Positions 17,158 through 27,397 are shown, counted from the first letter of the stretch. The stretch is DNA of 64,000 nucleotides from Flavobacterium microcysteis (GCF_006385255.1 NZ_VFJE01000055.1:1-64000), one strand, 5' to 3'. The notes: generated by a model from the letters alone, not told the origin. Made by a program: numbers and translations.

Positions 17158-17553
17158 TAATTTGTCTTTTAGGTCTTCCAGCATTTCTTTGGTAATGGGT
17201 TTGGATAAGAAATCAATCACAATCGGGTAGGTTTTTGACTTTTCAATATCCGTTGGGTCAATAGTTGATGAAAGCACGATTACTTTTGTCTTAGTGTTGA
17301 ATTCCTGATATTCCTTTTTTATAAAATTGTCCAGAAATTCCCAACCACCCATGACCGGCATGTTGAGGTCTAAAAAGATGAGTTCAGGACAGCGGGTATC
17401 ATTAGTAGCTTTTAAATTAGCGTAATAGTCCATAGCTTCCTGCCCATTTTTTGCAGTAATTATTTCTTCTGTAAAAGATGCTTTAGCAATTACCATCTTG
17501 TAAAGCATTAGAGTAATTGGATCATCATCCACACATAAGATTTTATGTAGCAT
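17155..17553 (-). CDS. Single-domain response regulator (CheY-like)
   Basis: A 132-residue receiver domain without an output domain. Its acidic pocket is DDD at 9-11, the phospho-acceptor is Asp62 in ELIFLDLNMPVMGG, the switch residue lies in VIVLSST, and the conserved lysine is in FLSKPIT. It is the last of four co-directional signalling genes and starts 1 bp after the hybrid kinase stop, so it is probably the phosphorylation partner or relay of that kinase. Confidence 0.95.
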   Translation of the reverse strand: MLHKILCVDDDPITLMLYKMVIAKASFTEEIITAKNGQEAMDYYANLKATNDTRCPELIFLDLNMPVMGGWEFLDNFIKKEYQEFNTKTKVIVLSSTIDPTDIEKSKTYPIVIDFLSKPITKEMLEDLKDKL

Positions 17554-17554
17554 T

Positions 17555-20500
17555 TTATTCTTTTTTGAATGTTAATGTAAACTTAGTTCCTTTATTTACT
17601 TGGCTTTGAACATCAATTGTTCCTCCCATTGTTTCGACTTGTGATTTGACAAGGTATAAGCCAAGTCCTTTGCTGTCTGGATAGTTATGGAATCGTTGGT
17701 AGAGGCCAAAAATCTTGTCTCTATTTCGTTCAATATCGATTCCGATTCCGTTGTCTTCAAAGGTAAGAATTGTCTTATCAACTTTCTCCTTTGTAGCGAT
17801 AGTTATTTTTAATTTTTTTGAAGGATCTCTATATTTTATGGCATTTGTAAGCAAATTTAACATGATGCTTTCCAAATAGGCCTTATTCATGTTTGAAAGC
17901 GAGTCGTTTTCAAGGTTGATTTTTAAAATCGGCTGGTGCAGATTTATAAGATAGCTCAGCTGGTCAAAAACGGTTTCAAATACTTCGCTGAAAAGGACTT
18001 CTTCTTTTTGGATGAATGGATTGTCTTTGATGATGACAACTTTTACGAGGTCGTTTATAGTCTCATTTAGGAGATGGGTTGACTTTGTAAAACCATTCAA
18101 TATCAGTTTGAGGTCATCATTTTCAATTGGAATATCTTCAATTAAGTTCAAAAGCCCGGTCAGATTCGATAATGGAGCTCTCAGGTTATGCGATGTTATA
18201 TAAGAGAATTGTTTTAAATCCTTGTTGTTTTGTGTTAATTCCCGAATGAGCTGTTCTCGCTCTTTTTCTTGTCTTTTTAGCTGGGTAATATCTCTCTGTA
18301 TCGAAATCCAGTGAGAAAGCTGTCCTTCCTTGTTTGTGATTGGAATCATTGAGAAGCTGACCCAATATTCTTCGCCATCTTTTTTGTAGCTAATGGTTTC
18401 AATCTGGGTTTCTTCTTCATTCTTAATAGCGGAGACAAGTTTTTTCAATTCAGATTCATCTGAGTTTTCACCTCTGAATAGTAATGGCGATTTTCCAATA
18501 ACTTCGGATGCTTTATAACCTGACATTTCAGTAAATGCCTGATTGGCAAAAATGATTTTTGGAATGGAAGTTTCTGAGGTGTCGTTATCCGTAATGATTA
18601 CTGCATCTTTGGCTTGTGTAATAACGGTTTCCAGAAGTTTTAGTCGCTGCTCTTCTTCTTTTTGTTTGGTTACATCCTGCATGGAACCAATCATTCGGAT
18701 TGGTTTACCATCGCTGTTCTTAATCAGGAAACCTCTATCAAAAACGTGTTTGTAAGTGCCGTCAACACATTTAAAGCGGTATTCATCTTGCCACTTTTCA
18801 ACCTTTTTCTCAAGGAAGTTATAGAGTTTTACAGATACTCTAAGGCTGTCTTCCGGATGAATTCTGTCGAACCACCATTTTGATGTATCGCCGACCTCTT
18901 CTTTTTTATATCCAAAAACACTTCGGATTCCCTTATTCCATTGAAAATCGTCTTCTTGTATTTTCCAATCCCATATGGTGTCGCTTGTTGCTTTTGCTAC
19001 AATATCATAACGATCAATAGCTTCTTTCAGTTCTTCGCCTGCTCTTCTGTTTTCGATCAATACTCCTACGAGGTTTGCAATGCGCTCCAAAAGATAAATC
19101 TCGTTCGGGTTTGGTTCTCTGTTGGTTTTGTAATAGGTCACAAAACTAGCGAGGCTTGATCCGTCTGTCTTTTTGATTGGGATAGACCAACAGGATTTTA
19201 AACCATTAGCTATAGCAGCCGGAGCAAAATTTTTACAGAGTGGTTCTTTTTCGATGTCGGAAATAAAAGCGTTTTCATTTTTGAAAATGCTTCTTTTCGA
19301 ATCGAGATCATTTATGGAATCGATATAGCCTTTTGGCAACGAATTGCCTACAAAGTGTTTTATCTTATGGTTTTTGATTTCTATGATAGAGCACAGCGCA
19401 TCCGGCATCAAAATCTCGATGTTTTGGATTACTTTTTCCAAAACTTCTTTTAGTGATTTGTTGGGCTCGGCATTAAGCTTGTAAGTGTCTTTCTCGAATG
19501 CGAGTATGGTTTCCTGGAATTTACGTGTCGTAATGTCCTGTAGAGCGCCTATTTTTTTGACTTGTTTGCCGTCTTCCCAAATCAGGTCAAATCGGTCTAA
19601 AACATGAGCATAAGTATCGTCCTGCTTGCGAAAGCGGTATTCAATTTCGTGATGCGAATCGGAAGAGTTTTCCTGTATGGCTGCAATTTTTTCCCTTACA
19701 TCGTCTCTTTCGTCAGGATGAAGCCGAGATACCCAGAAATCCAAATCGATATATTGCTGGTCTTTAAAATCAAATCCGAATAGCTTTTGATAATTAGAGC
19801 CGGCAATGTATATTTTTTTTGTTTCGGCATCAAATTCATAGATCGCATCGCTCGTTGCTTTGGCAATGGCCTCATAGCGAAGATCGCTTTCTTTGATTTT
19901 GAGCTCGTTTTCAATTCTTTCGGTTACGTCACGAGCATTGAGTACAATCCCGTTAACTGCGGCATTGTCTCTCATGTCGATGACATTGGCTTCAAGCCAT
20001 CGCCATTCGTTATCTATTTCAATATATCTAAATGGGCGGGTGGCAATGCGTTTTTCAGTTTTCAAACGGGAAAATTCCTCCCTGAAGACTTCCATTTCTT
20101 CTGGATGGAGCTGTTCGAATGCATTGAGCCCAATATAATCGTCAGGATTTATTCCGTAATTGGTCTGTACATTCGGACTGATATAAGTAAATACGCCATC
20201 AGTGTCGAGAATGGCAATCAATTCTGAACCGTCTTGAACCAGAGCTTTGAAACGCTGTTCTGTCAGCTCATTTTCTTTTTCGGTTTTCAGCCTTTCCGTG
20301 ACATCGGTTACTAAAACAAGTCGGGCTCTTTTTCCATTAAAATTAATCTCATTGCCTTGAGTGATGACATCAATTAGTACTCCGTCTTTTGTGATATGCT
20401 TGAAAGACATTTCTATGAACTTTCCTTCTTCTCTTAACGATTTGACCAAAGCCAATGCTTTGTCGGAATCATCTTTGGCAACCACGGAGTAAGCCTGTAG

Positions 20501-21052
20501 GTTTAAAAACTCTTCTTTAGTGTAGCCGTATTTTCTCATGGCCGCATCATTGACATCCAAAAAACGAAGCGTTTGGATATCATAGACAAGTTTTGGCAAC
20601 GGGCTATATTGGAAAATATCTTTGTATTTCTTTTCGGAATCGCTGAGTTTTTGCGCTATTTTCTTGCGTTCGATATTGTAAAGTATCGTTTTAAAAAGCA
20701 AAGAAGCGTTCAGGTCCTCTTTCTGCAGATAGTCAGAGACTCCATACGAAAGCGATTTGATGCTAAATTCCTTGTCTGAAAAGCCTGTTAGAATAATAAT
20801 CGGAATATCTCGGGATATCGGGATGATCTCGTTAAAAAGCCTTTCGCCTTCTGCATCTGGAAGAATCAGGTCTAAAAAAATAATATCTATTTTTTCTTCC
20901 GTGTTCAGAAATTTCTTGGCTTCTTTGAGATTCCGCGCTTCATAAAAAACAGGATTGCGAAATTCTTCTTTTATATAATCCTTGATCAGCACCAGATCGC
21001 CCTGGTTGTCTTCGATTATTAAAAAGTGAATACCTTCTTTTTGAAACGTCAT
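17555..21052 (-). CDS. REC-PAS/GAF multidomain histidine kinase
   Basis: A soluble 1165-residue sensor kinase with no membrane segment. Order: N-terminal receiver (Asp61 in IIFLDLILPDAEG, Thr89, Lys111); three PAS domains, about 145-265, 270-390 and 392-515; a GAF-like domain, about 530-680; two more PAS domains, about 690-810 and 815-935; then HisKA with His955 in YITSHNLRAPLS; and a C-terminal HATPase with NLLTNAIKYRD, DNGIGID and GLGLYLVK. The receiver is at the N-terminus, so input can come from another kinase, likely the one encoded upstream in the same operon. It is separated from neighbours by 1 and 2 bp. Confidence 0.94.
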   Translation of the reverse strand: MTFQKEGIHFLIIEDNQGDLVLIKDYIKEEFRNPVFYEARNLKEAKKFLNTEEKIDIIFLDLILPDAEGERLFNEIIPISRDIPIIILTGFSDKEFSIKSLSYGVSDYLQKEDLNASLLFKTILYNIERKKIAQKLSDSEKKYKDIFQYSPLPKLVYDIQTLRFLDVNDAAMRKYGYTKEEFLNLQAYSVVAKDDSDKALALVKSLREEGKFIEMSFKHITKDGVLIDVITQGNEINFNGKRARLVLVTDVTERLKTEKENELTEQRFKALVQDGSELIAILDTDGVFTYISPNVQTNYGINPDDYIGLNAFEQLHPEEMEVFREEFSRLKTEKRIATRPFRYIEIDNEWRWLEANVIDMRDNAAVNGIVLNARDVTERIENELKIKESDLRYEAIAKATSDAIYEFDAETKKIYIAGSNYQKLFGFDFKDQQYIDLDFWVSRLHPDERDDVREKIAAIQENSSDSHHEIEYRFRKQDDTYAHVLDRFDLIWEDGKQVKKIGALQDITTRKFQETILAFEKDTYKLNAEPNKSLKEVLEKVIQNIEILMPDALCSIIEIKNHKIKHFVGNSLPKGYIDSINDLDSKRSIFKNENAFISDIEKEPLCKNFAPAAIANGLKSCWSIPIKKTDGSSLASFVTYYKTNREPNPNEIYLLERIANLVGVLIENRRAGEELKEAIDRYDIVAKATSDTIWDWKIQEDDFQWNKGIRSVFGYKKEEVGDTSKWWFDRIHPEDSLRVSVKLYNFLEKKVEKWQDEYRFKCVDGTYKHVFDRGFLIKNSDGKPIRMIGSMQDVTKQKEEEQRLKLLETVITQAKDAVIITDNDTSETSIPKIIFANQAFTEMSGYKASEVIGKSPLLFRGENSDESELKKLVSAIKNEEETQIETISYKKDGEEYWVSFSMIPITNKEGQLSHWISIQRDITQLKRQEKEREQLIRELTQNNKDLKQFSYITSHNLRAPLSNLTGLLNLIEDIPIENDDLKLILNGFTKSTHLLNETINDLVKVVIIKDNPFIQKEEVLFSEVFETVFDQLSYLINLHQPILKINLENDSLSNMNKAYLESIMLNLLTNAIKYRDPSKKLKITIATKEKVDKTILTFEDNGIGIDIERNRDKIFGLYQRFHNYPDSKGLGLYLVKSQVETMGGTIDVQSQVNKGTKFTLTFKKE

Positions 21053-21054
21053 CG

Positions 21055-21510
21055 TTAAAGTTTTTTAGGCAATTGAACCATTGATGTCCAAAACTCTTCA
21101 ATTGCAGTTATCGTTTCCAGAAAATTACCAGCTTCGACGGGTTTTGTTATAAAGCAATTTACGTGGTTTTGATAACTTTTCAGTATGTCGCTCTCAGATG
21201 ACGATGTAGTTAGCATAATTACAGGTATATGTTGAATTTGGGGATTCGATTTTATTCTGGCCAAAACTTCATGGCCGTTTAGTTTAGGAAGATTTATGTC
21301 CAGAAGTATAAGATCTGGCAGTATTGCATTTTCATAAGCTCCCTTTCTTTCTAAAAACTGTATAGCTTCCCATCCGTCTTTTACAACTGAAATTTCTTTT
21401 CGTATACTGCCATGGCTGAGCGCTTCTTTTGTGAGCAGGATATCGCCATCATTGTCTTCAATCAGTAAAATAACAATTGATTCCATGGGGCACAGATTAG
21501 AATTTAACAA
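21055..21510 (-). CDS. Response regulator, Rcp1-like receiver
   Basis: A 151-residue single receiver of the type often paired with phytochrome-like or PAS kinases: LLIEDNDGD at 16-23, phospho-acceptor Asp71 in DLILLDINLPKLNGHE, VIMLTTSS and ITKPVE. A second in-frame ATG at 21486 (MESIVILLIED) is equally plausible. It sits between two kinase genes, 19 bp after the upstream kinase and 2 bp before the large hybrid kinase. Confidence 0.93.
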   Translation of the reverse strand: MLNSNLCPMESIVILLIEDNDGDILLTKEALSHGSIRKEISVVKDGWEAIQFLERKGAYENAILPDLILLDINLPKLNGHEVLARIKSNPQIQHIPVIMLTTSSSESDILKSYQNHVNCFITKPVEAGNFLETITAIEEFWTSMVQLPKKL

Positions 21511-21529
21511 ATATAATAAAACTATTCAC

Positions 21530-22873
21530 TTATTTGCTTACTGTAAAACAAAATGTGCTTCCTTGGCCTTCTTCTGATTCTACCCAGATTTTGCCGCCTT
21601 GGGCCTCAATAATTTTTTTACAGATTGCCAGTCCGATTCCGGTTCCTGAATATTCGTGTTTGGCATGAAGCCTTTGGAAAATAATAAATATTTTTTCACT
21701 AAACATCGGGTCAATACCGATTCCGTTGTCTTTAACTGAAAATAACCAATGGTCTTCCAGATCCTGATGCGTTATTTCAATTTTTGGTGGCTCAGACGGA
21801 CTGTGGTATTTTAGTGCATTGCTGATCAGATTCTGAAAAACCAGCTGTATTGGGGTTTTGCGGTTTTTGATGGCAGGCAGATGGTTCCATTTTATGACTG
21901 CATTGCTTTCTTTTATAAAAGCTTCATGATAGTTAGTCACTTCTTCTATCAGGATATTGAGGTCAATTGTTTCGATGGTCTGGTCAAATTTTCCAACTCT
22001 GGAATATTCCAGCAGATCAAGTATAAGGTTGCGCATTCTGTGTGCGCCGTCTACAGCATAATGAATGTATTCTTTGCCTTTGTCGTCAAGATTGTCACTG
22101 TATTTTCTTTGGATTTCTGACAAAAAACGTGTGATCATTCGTAAGGGTTCCTGAAGATCATGAGAAGCGATATAGGCAAATTGTTCCAGTTCAGCATTAG
22201 AAACAGCAAGTTCTTCAACTCTTTTGTTGATTTGGAGATTGAGTTCTTTAAGCTGTTCTTCATTAATTTTTCTTTCGGAAATGTCTTCCAGAGAACCTAT
22301 CATACGGATGGGTTTTCCTTTTTTGTTGAATAAAAGATATCCCCTGTCATAAATATGGCGGATGCTGCCAGATTCAGTAATAATGCGATATTCGTCAGAC
22401 CATTTTTCTTTGTTAGAACTTTCGATGAAAGTATTGAACTTTTGAGCGACGCGTTCTTTGTCTTCTGGATGGATCTTGTCCGTCCACCAGGTACTATGAT
22501 TTTCAAGATTTGGATAACCAAAGATTTTGGTTAGCGATTCGCCCCAGCTGACTTTATTTTTCTTGAAATCCCAATCCCAGATAATATTGTTGGTTGCTTT
22601 GGTTACCACAGTATATCTTTTATTGGAAAGTGTGAGTTCTTCTGTAATGTTTTTTAGCCTGTTCAGGTACTTTTGGTTTTTATTTTCATATCTCCTAAGC
22701 ATGATCCAAAACAGAAACCCTGAAGCTACTATGAATCCAATTCCTTTAAGTGTTTGAAAAAGTACGGTGTCACCATAAAAGCCAAAATAGGCAAATGAAC
22801 GGTCACTGATTAAAATCCATAGGATTCCAATCACAAGATAGATGGAGATTATTTTATTGGAAGGTTTATACAT
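21530..22873 (-). CDS. Membrane PAS histidine kinase
   Basis: A 447-residue kinase with two N-terminal membrane helices (about 8-23 and 38-60) and almost no extracytoplasmic loop. One PAS_3-like domain follows (RYTVVTKATNNIIWDWDF to RMIGSLEDISER, 87-201), then HisKA with His238 in YIASHDLQEPLRMI and a HATPase domain with FQNLISNALKYH, VKDNGIGIDP and GTGIGLAICKKI. The kinase core and its paired Rcp1-like regulator resemble phytochrome-type bacterial kinases, though no chromophore domain is present. First gene of the four-gene operon. Confidence 0.95.
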   Translation of the reverse strand: MYKPSNKIISIYLVIGILWILISDRSFAYFGFYGDTVLFQTLKGIGFIVASGFLFWIMLRRYENKNQKYLNRLKNITEELTLSNKRYTVVTKATNNIIWDWDFKKNKVSWGESLTKIFGYPNLENHSTWWTDKIHPEDKERVAQKFNTFIESSNKEKWSDEYRIITESGSIRHIYDRGYLLFNKKGKPIRMIGSLEDISERKINEEQLKELNLQINKRVEELAVSNAELEQFAYIASHDLQEPLRMITRFLSEIQRKYSDNLDDKGKEYIHYAVDGAHRMRNLILDLLEYSRVGKFDQTIETIDLNILIEEVTNYHEAFIKESNAVIKWNHLPAIKNRKTPIQLVFQNLISNALKYHSPSEPPKIEITHQDLEDHWLFSVKDNGIGIDPMFSEKIFIIFQRLHAKHEYSGTGIGLAICKKIIEAQGGKIWVESEEGQGSTFCFTVSK

Positions 22874-23035
22874 GGGGTAATGTTCTTCTTTGTAAAGATA
22901 AAGAAAACTCTTTTTGTTCAGATTAATTATGTTAAAAAATCAAGATATGTTCTAATTATGGAACTTTAAGTTACTGGCTTATTATGAATAAGTTAAGTCC
23001 TTTGAAAAAAACATTTTTTATGTCAAAATAATGTG

Positions 23036-23043
23036 TAAATTTG
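23036..23043 (+). promoter_or_regulatory. Promoter -7 element of typA
   Basis: TAAATTTG is an exact TAnnTTTG match. Transcription would begin near 23050, after the in-frame TTG at 23048, which supports the ATG at 23063 as the typA start. Confidence 0.6.
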
Positions 23044-23062
23044 CACCTTGAAAAAAAATCAG

Positions 23063-24859
23063 ATGGAATCTATCAGAAACATTGCAATTATTGCCCACGT
23101 CGATCACGGTAAGACTACTTTGGTTGATAAAATTATGTACCATTGTCAGCTTTTCCGCGAAAATGAAAATACGGGAGACCTAATTCTTGATAATAACGAT
23201 TTGGAGCGTGAGAGAGGTATTACTATTACTTCTAAAAACGTTTCTGTTGTTTATAAAGGAACAAAAATCAATATTATCGACACTCCAGGTCACGCGGATT
23301 TTGGAGGAGAAGTAGAGCGTGTCTTGAATATGGCCGATGGAGTTTGCCTTTTGGTAGATGCTTTTGAAGGTCCTATGCCACAAACTCGTTTCGTATTGCA
23401 GAAAGCTATCGATCTTGGATTGAAGCCTTGCGTGGTAATCAATAAAGTAGACAAGGAAAACTGTACACCTGAAGAGGTTCACGAAAAAGTTTTTGACTTG
23501 ATGTTTGAACTTGGCGCTACTGAAGAGCAATTGGATTTTCCAACTGTTTATGGTTCTGCGAAAAACAACTGGATGTCTGACGACTGGAAAAACCAAACGC
23601 AAAACATCGAGCCGCTATTGGATATGGTTATCAAAAATGTACCAGCTCCAAAAGTTTCTGAGGGAACACCACAAATGTTGATTACATCTTTAGATTTTTC
23701 TTCTTTTACAGGTCGTATCGCTATCGGTCGTTTGGAAAGAGGTGTATTGAAAGAAGGAATGCCTATTTCTTTGGTAAAAAGAGATGGCAAGATTATAAAA
23801 TCACGTATCAAGGAACTTCATACGTTTGAAGGACTTGGACGTAAAAAAGTAGAAACAGTTGTTGCTGGTGATATCTGTGCAATTGTAGGAATTGAAGGAT
23901 TTGAAATTGGTGATACTGTTGCTGATTTTGAAAACCCGGAAGCATTGCAGACTATTGCAATCGATGAGCCTACAATGAGTATGTTGTTCACAATCAACGA
24001 TTCTCCTTTCTTTGGAAAAGAAGGAAAATTTGTTACATCTCGACACATCAGAGATCGTCTGACAAAAGAGTTGGAGAAAAACTTAGCCATGAAAGTGGGT
24101 GAAACTGATTCTGCTGATAAGTTCATGGTTTTTGGTCGTGGTGTATTACACTTATCTGTTCTTATCGAAACAATGAGAAGAGAAGGTTACGAATTACAAA
24201 TTGGTCAGCCACAAGTTATCATCAAAGAAATTGATGGTGTGAAATGTGAGCCGATTGAAGAATTGACAATTGACCTTCCAGAGAATCTTTCAGGTAGAGC
24301 AGTTGAATTCGTATCAGTTCGTAAAGGTGAAATGCTTTCTATGGAAGGTAAAGGAGAAAGAATGGTAGTGAAATTCAACATTCCATCTCGTGGAATCATT
24401 GGATTGAGAAACCAATTATTGACTGCTACTGCTGGTGAAGCTATCATGGCACACCGTTTCATAGGATATGAACCATACAAAGGAGAAATTCCTGGAAGAA
24501 ACAACGGTTCATTAATTTCTATGGAAAATGGTAAAGCAATTCCTTATTCTATCGATAAATTACAAGATCGTGGTAAATTTTTCGTTGATCCAAACGAGGA
24601 TATCTACGAAGGACAAGTTATTGGAGAAAATACTCGTAGCGATGATATGACTGTGAACGTAACCAAGACTAAAAAACTTTCTAACGTACGTTCTTCTGGA
24701 GCTGACGACAAGGCAAGAATTATTCCTGCGATCAAGTTTTCATTGGAAGAAGCTCTTGAATACATCCAGAAAGATGAGTATGTTGAGGTAACTCCAAAAT
24801 CGTTACGTTTGAGAAAGATTTATTTATCTGAAACAGACAGAAAGCGTTTTAAATTCTAA
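23063..24859 (+). CDS. typA: Ribosome-associated GTPase TypA/BipA
   Basis: TypA/BipA is an EF-G-like GTPase that acts in 50S assembly and stress adaptation. The 598-residue protein carries G1 (AHVDHGKTT), the switch I segment ERERGITI, G3 (DTPGHADF), G4 (NKVDKE), an EF-Tu-like domain 2, an EF-G-like domain V and the TypA-specific C-terminal domain ([19 protein letters not shown]). Length matches the family. An upstream TTG (23048) would add five residues but lies at or before the predicted transcription start. An intrinsic terminator follows. Confidence 0.97.
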   Translation: MESIRNIAIIAHVDHGKTTLVDKIMYHCQLFRENENTGDLILDNNDLERERGITITSKNVSVVYKGTKINIIDTPGHADFGGEVERVLNMADGVCLLVDAFEGPMPQTRFVLQKAIDLGLKPCVVINKVDKENCTPEEVHEKVFDLMFELGATEEQLDFPTVYGSAKNNWMSDDWKNQTQNIEPLLDMVIKNVPAPKVSEGTPQMLITSLDFSSFTGRIAIGRLERGVLKEGMPISLVKRDGKIIKSRIKELHTFEGLGRKKVETVVAGDICAIVGIEGFEIGDTVADFENPEALQTIAIDEPTMSMLFTINDSPFFGKEGKFVTSRHIRDRLTKELEKNLAMKVGETDSADKFMVFGRGVLHLSVLIETMRREGYELQIGQPQVIIKEIDGVKCEPIEELTIDLPENLSGRAVEFVSVRKGEMLSMEGKGERMVVKFNIPSRGIIGLRNQLLTATAGEAIMAHRFIGYEPYKGEIPGRNNGSLISMENGKAIPYSIDKLQDRGKFFVDPNEDIYEGQVIGENTRSDDMTVNVTKTKKLSNVRSSGADDKARIIPAIKFSLEEALEYIQKDEYVEVTPKSLRLRKIYLSETDRKRFKF

Positions 24860-24879
24860 TATTCGTATTTCTTTATATA

Positions 24880-24912
24880 AAAAAAGCCATTCTGAAAAGA
24901 ATGGCTTTTTTA
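24880..24912. terminator. Bidirectional intrinsic terminator
   Basis: AAAAAAGCCATTCT (24880-24893) and AGAATGGCTTTTTT (24898-24911) form a perfect 14-bp stem with a GAAA loop between convergent genes. Confidence 0.95.
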
Positions 24913-24914
24913 TT

Positions 24915-25460
24915 TTATCGTACCGGTTCATAGATTAATTGCACAACACCAGAACGGAAAGTGTTGGTTTTGACAAGCTTCAATTGTAGTCGTTCTTTAA
25001 GGTCTTCAAATAAGGGTTTTCCACTGCCTAGTGCTACCGGATGCACGGATATCCTATAGGTGTCGATAAGACCTAATTGGATAAAACTTTTAATGAGTCC
25101 TGCGCCGCCATACAACCAGATATCTTTACCGTCTTGTTGTTTGATTTCGGTTACTTTTTTGGCTATATCGGAACTTATAAAGGTAGCATTTGGATCTTGT
25201 CGTTCCTGACTGGAGAATACAAACTTGTTTTTTGAATGGACATCCTGCCAGAGTTTTTGTTCTACAGCGCTCGCTCCGTCTTCCGGCTGATAATTGCCCC
25301 AGGCATCATAGCTTGTCCGACCATAAAATATGGTGTCTATACTGGCAAGAAAGCCGTCAAAATCCATATCGTCATCCATAATACACCAATCGATTTCTCC
25401 GTTTGAGCCTTCAATAAATCCATCAAGCGTTACCGCCAGGTCTAAAATTACTTTTTTCAT
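24915..25460 (-). CDS. Dihydrofolate reductase-family protein (RibD C-like)
   Basis: A 181-residue NADPH-binding reductase of the RibD C-terminal/DHFR-like fold (YwjB/YyaP group). It starts KKVILDLAVTLDGFIEG, has FYGRTSYDAWGNY and the nucleotide-binding loop IWLYGGAGLIKSFIQLGLID, and ends RSGVVQLIYEPV. It is not a housekeeping FolA. Its substrate is unknown. It has a consensus promoter 100 bp upstream (25564-25591), leaving a leader of about 95 bases. Confidence 0.9.
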   Translation of the reverse strand: MKKVILDLAVTLDGFIEGSNGEIDWCIMDDDMDFDGFLASIDTIFYGRTSYDAWGNYQPEDGASAVEQKLWQDVHSKNKFVFSSQERQDPNATFISSDIAKKVTEIKQQDGKDIWLYGGAGLIKSFIQLGLIDTYRISVHPVALGSGKPLFEDLKERLQLKLVKTNTFRSGVVQLIYEPVR

Positions 25461-25563
25461 TGATTGTTTGTTTTGATTGAAGTTGTTGGCAAACAGATAT
25501 CCTTTTAGATATTTTTATCTGTGTGCATTTTTTTCATAGCTAAACAAACTTACTAAAAGAAAG

Positions 25564-25591
25564 CAAAAGTAAGGAAGGTTATTTAGGACAA
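25564..25591 (-). promoter_or_regulatory. Consensus promoter of the DHFR-family gene
   Basis: On the minus strand TTG (25591-25589), a 17-base spacer and TACTTTTG (25571-25564) match TTG-N17-TAnnTTTG exactly. Confidence 0.75.
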
Positions 25592-25749
25592 ATTGTTTTT
25601 GAATGGATCTTACGCTGACTGATGAAGAATTTTCTATTCGTTCATAAAGCAAAATCTCGCCTTTATTGCTGCTATATTTTTAACCAATTCTGGCATAATA
25701 TGGACAATTCTATCAATATGAAAGGTTTGTCTATTTTGGATAAATACTG

Positions 25750-26706
25750 TTAATCGTTAAATGAATTAACCTTAAATATCAATTGTAGTTTTATCGGATC
25801 CTTTTTTGAATTTGGAAATTTTGTATTGTTAATCTTTTTCTCAAATTCCTTCATGATTGTCATGTCTATAGCATCTTTGACCGCAAATTCTATTTCATTA
25901 TTGTCCTTTTTTAATTCAAATTGAATCATAATTTTTCCAGATTCATCTGAATTTTTAAAAAGCTCTTCAAAGATTGTTTTTGTTTGATCAATGATTAATC
26001 CGACATCTTCTACTGAGCTATTTTCTTTAAATTCCAGGTCGCTACTTAACAAAACAACTTTTTCAAGTGCTGTCTCTTTAGTACCCATGGGTGTTGAAGT
26101 TATTTCTTGACCATTTCGGTAAGATTTGAACCCGCCTTCTGATGTATAAGTTTTATTATCAATAGGATTATGATACTCTAATTTTGGAGCTTCATCAAGC
26201 CATAATAGTTTTAGATTGCTTTTCAGGAAGTTTAAAATGTAATTATGATTTTCTGTTTCTACGATAAGTAAAGGCTCGTCTATATCAAATGAAATAACTG
26301 ACCAGTAATATTTTAATTCATGTTCGTTAGCTTTCCTGATTTTGTAATTACCGGTTATTTCTTTTTTGAATTCGTCCCATATAAGTTTTGTGTCATTTAG
26401 AGTGGGACTATATTTGCCGCTCAATTTTAGGTCATCTACCACAAAAGTAATATTGCCTTTAATTTTTTGTAGTTTTTCAATTTTCTGAAACCGTTTCCAT
26501 AATTCTGGGCCAACAATAAGATGTTCCTCTAAAATTGAATACTTGTTTTTTTCCAGGTTTTTGATAATTAGCTGCTTGGCTTTATCATTAAGGTTATTGT
26601 CTACATAATTGTAAACAACCCCTTTAGGAATATTTATTGTCTCTATATTTTGTGCCGATATGCTGTTTATTGTGATAAGAGAAAATAACAGGTATATTTT
26701 TTTCAT
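25750..26706 (-). CDS. Secreted protein of unknown function
   Basis: From ATG 26706 this is a 318-residue protein with a signal peptide (KKIYLLFSLITINSISAQ), probably periplasmic. I recognise no domain; the body is mixed alpha/beta, Lys/Glu-rich, with one cluster (KLIWDEFKKEITGNYKIRKA) and no cysteines in the mature part. The frame is open 23 codons further upstream, but those residues are not signal-like. The 289 bp between it and the upstream DHFR-family gene carry that gene's promoter and nothing else I can name. Confidence 0.75.
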   Translation of the reverse strand: MKKIYLLFSLITINSISAQNIETINIPKGVVYNYVDNNLNDKAKQLIIKNLEKNKYSILEEHLIVGPELWKRFQKIEKLQKIKGNITFVVDDLKLSGKYSPTLNDTKLIWDEFKKEITGNYKIRKANEHELKYYWSVISFDIDEPLLIVETENHNYILNFLKSNLKLLWLDEAPKLEYHNPIDNKTYTSEGGFKSYRNGQEITSTPMGTKETALEKVVLLSSDLEFKENSSVEDVGLIIDQTKTIFEELFKNSDESGKIMIQFELKKDNNEIEFAVKDAIDMTIMKEFEKKINNTKFPNSKKDPIKLQLIFKVNSFND

Positions 26707-26792
26707 GTTTTTAGATGTACTTGAAATGTAATTAAGAATCATAACGTCTTTTCGAAACCGAAAATAAACAAACATTATGTTATTACAAATGT

Positions 26793-27179
26793 CTACATAT
26801 AAAATACATTGAATTTATGTCCATCAGGATCTGAAAAAACAAAGCCATAATATTCTTCCCCAAATTCTTCTGCTTCAGAAATAATTGTACCGCCTGCTTT
26901 TTTAACTTCTTCCTGCCACTGATTGACTTCTTCTTTGCTTTCCGCAGAGAGTGTAAATATTATTTCATTTGCAGATTTCGGGTCGATTAACTCTATTTTA
27001 GTATTGGATTTAAGAATCTCCTTTAAAAAGAAATGAATTATAAAGTTGTCATCACCAACCCTAAAGCTGGTAAGTTCTTTAGAAGCTCCGTTAGGTTTAA
27101 AACCTAATTGGGTATAAAACTTGGTCGTACGTTCTAAATCTTCTACACCCAGATTTGCCCAGATTTTTCTTGTTTTCAT
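26793..27179 (-). CDS. VOC-family protein (glyoxalase/bleomycin-resistance fold)
   Basis: A 128-residue vicinal-oxygen-chelate protein: NLGVEDLERTTKFYTQLGF at the start, paired beta-alpha-beta modules, and YGFVFSDPDGHKFNVFYM at the end. Several metal-ligand positions of true glyoxalases are not obvious, so it may be a binding or dioxygenase-like member. A -7 element TATATTTG lies about 38 bases upstream on the minus strand. The frame extends ten codons upstream, but KTRKIWANLGV at 27179 fits the family start. Confidence 0.88.
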   Translation of the reverse strand: MKTRKIWANLGVEDLERTTKFYTQLGFKPNGASKELTSFRVGDDNFIIHFFLKEILKSNTKIELIDPKSANEIIFTLSAESKEEVNQWQEEVKKAGGTIISEAEEFGEEYYGFVFSDPDGHKFNVFYM

Positions 27180-27216
27180 AAAACGTTGAAGTTTAATTTT
27201 TACTATCAATAGATAA

Positions 27217-27224
27217 CAAATATA
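27217..27224 (-). promoter_or_regulatory. Promoter -7 element of the VOC gene
   Basis: Minus-strand TATATTTG, exact TAnnTTTG, 38 bases before the ATG at 27179. Confidence 0.5.
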
Positions 27225-27292
27225 AATATACAGTAATATATTGATTTTTATATTCTTAATAGCCAGCTAATTTCAGTAGCTAATCTTATTTT

Positions 27293-27320
27293 GCCACAGA
27301 TTAGAAAGATTACACAGATT
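27293..27320. repeat. Interspersed GCCACAGATT-type element
   Basis: A short intergenic segment with two ACAGATT copies (27296-27302, 27314-27320) separated by TAGAAAGATTAC. Similar GCCACAGATT-AAAAGATT sequences are familiar as intergenic repeats in Flavobacterium genomes; only one copy is seen here, so the identification is from memory. Confidence 0.4.
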
Positions 27321-27397
27321 CAAAGAGCCACCCATACCTCATAAAAATAATACGAAAAGGAGGTTTTATCTGCTGTCACTTTTAAAATAAACACACA

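Noticed and set aside
25461..25749. Remnant gene in the gap upstream of the DHFR-family gene
   Set aside because: Short frames such as MDLTLTDEEFSIRS end quickly, and no frame joins into a recognisable protein; only the promoter at 25564-25591 is supported.
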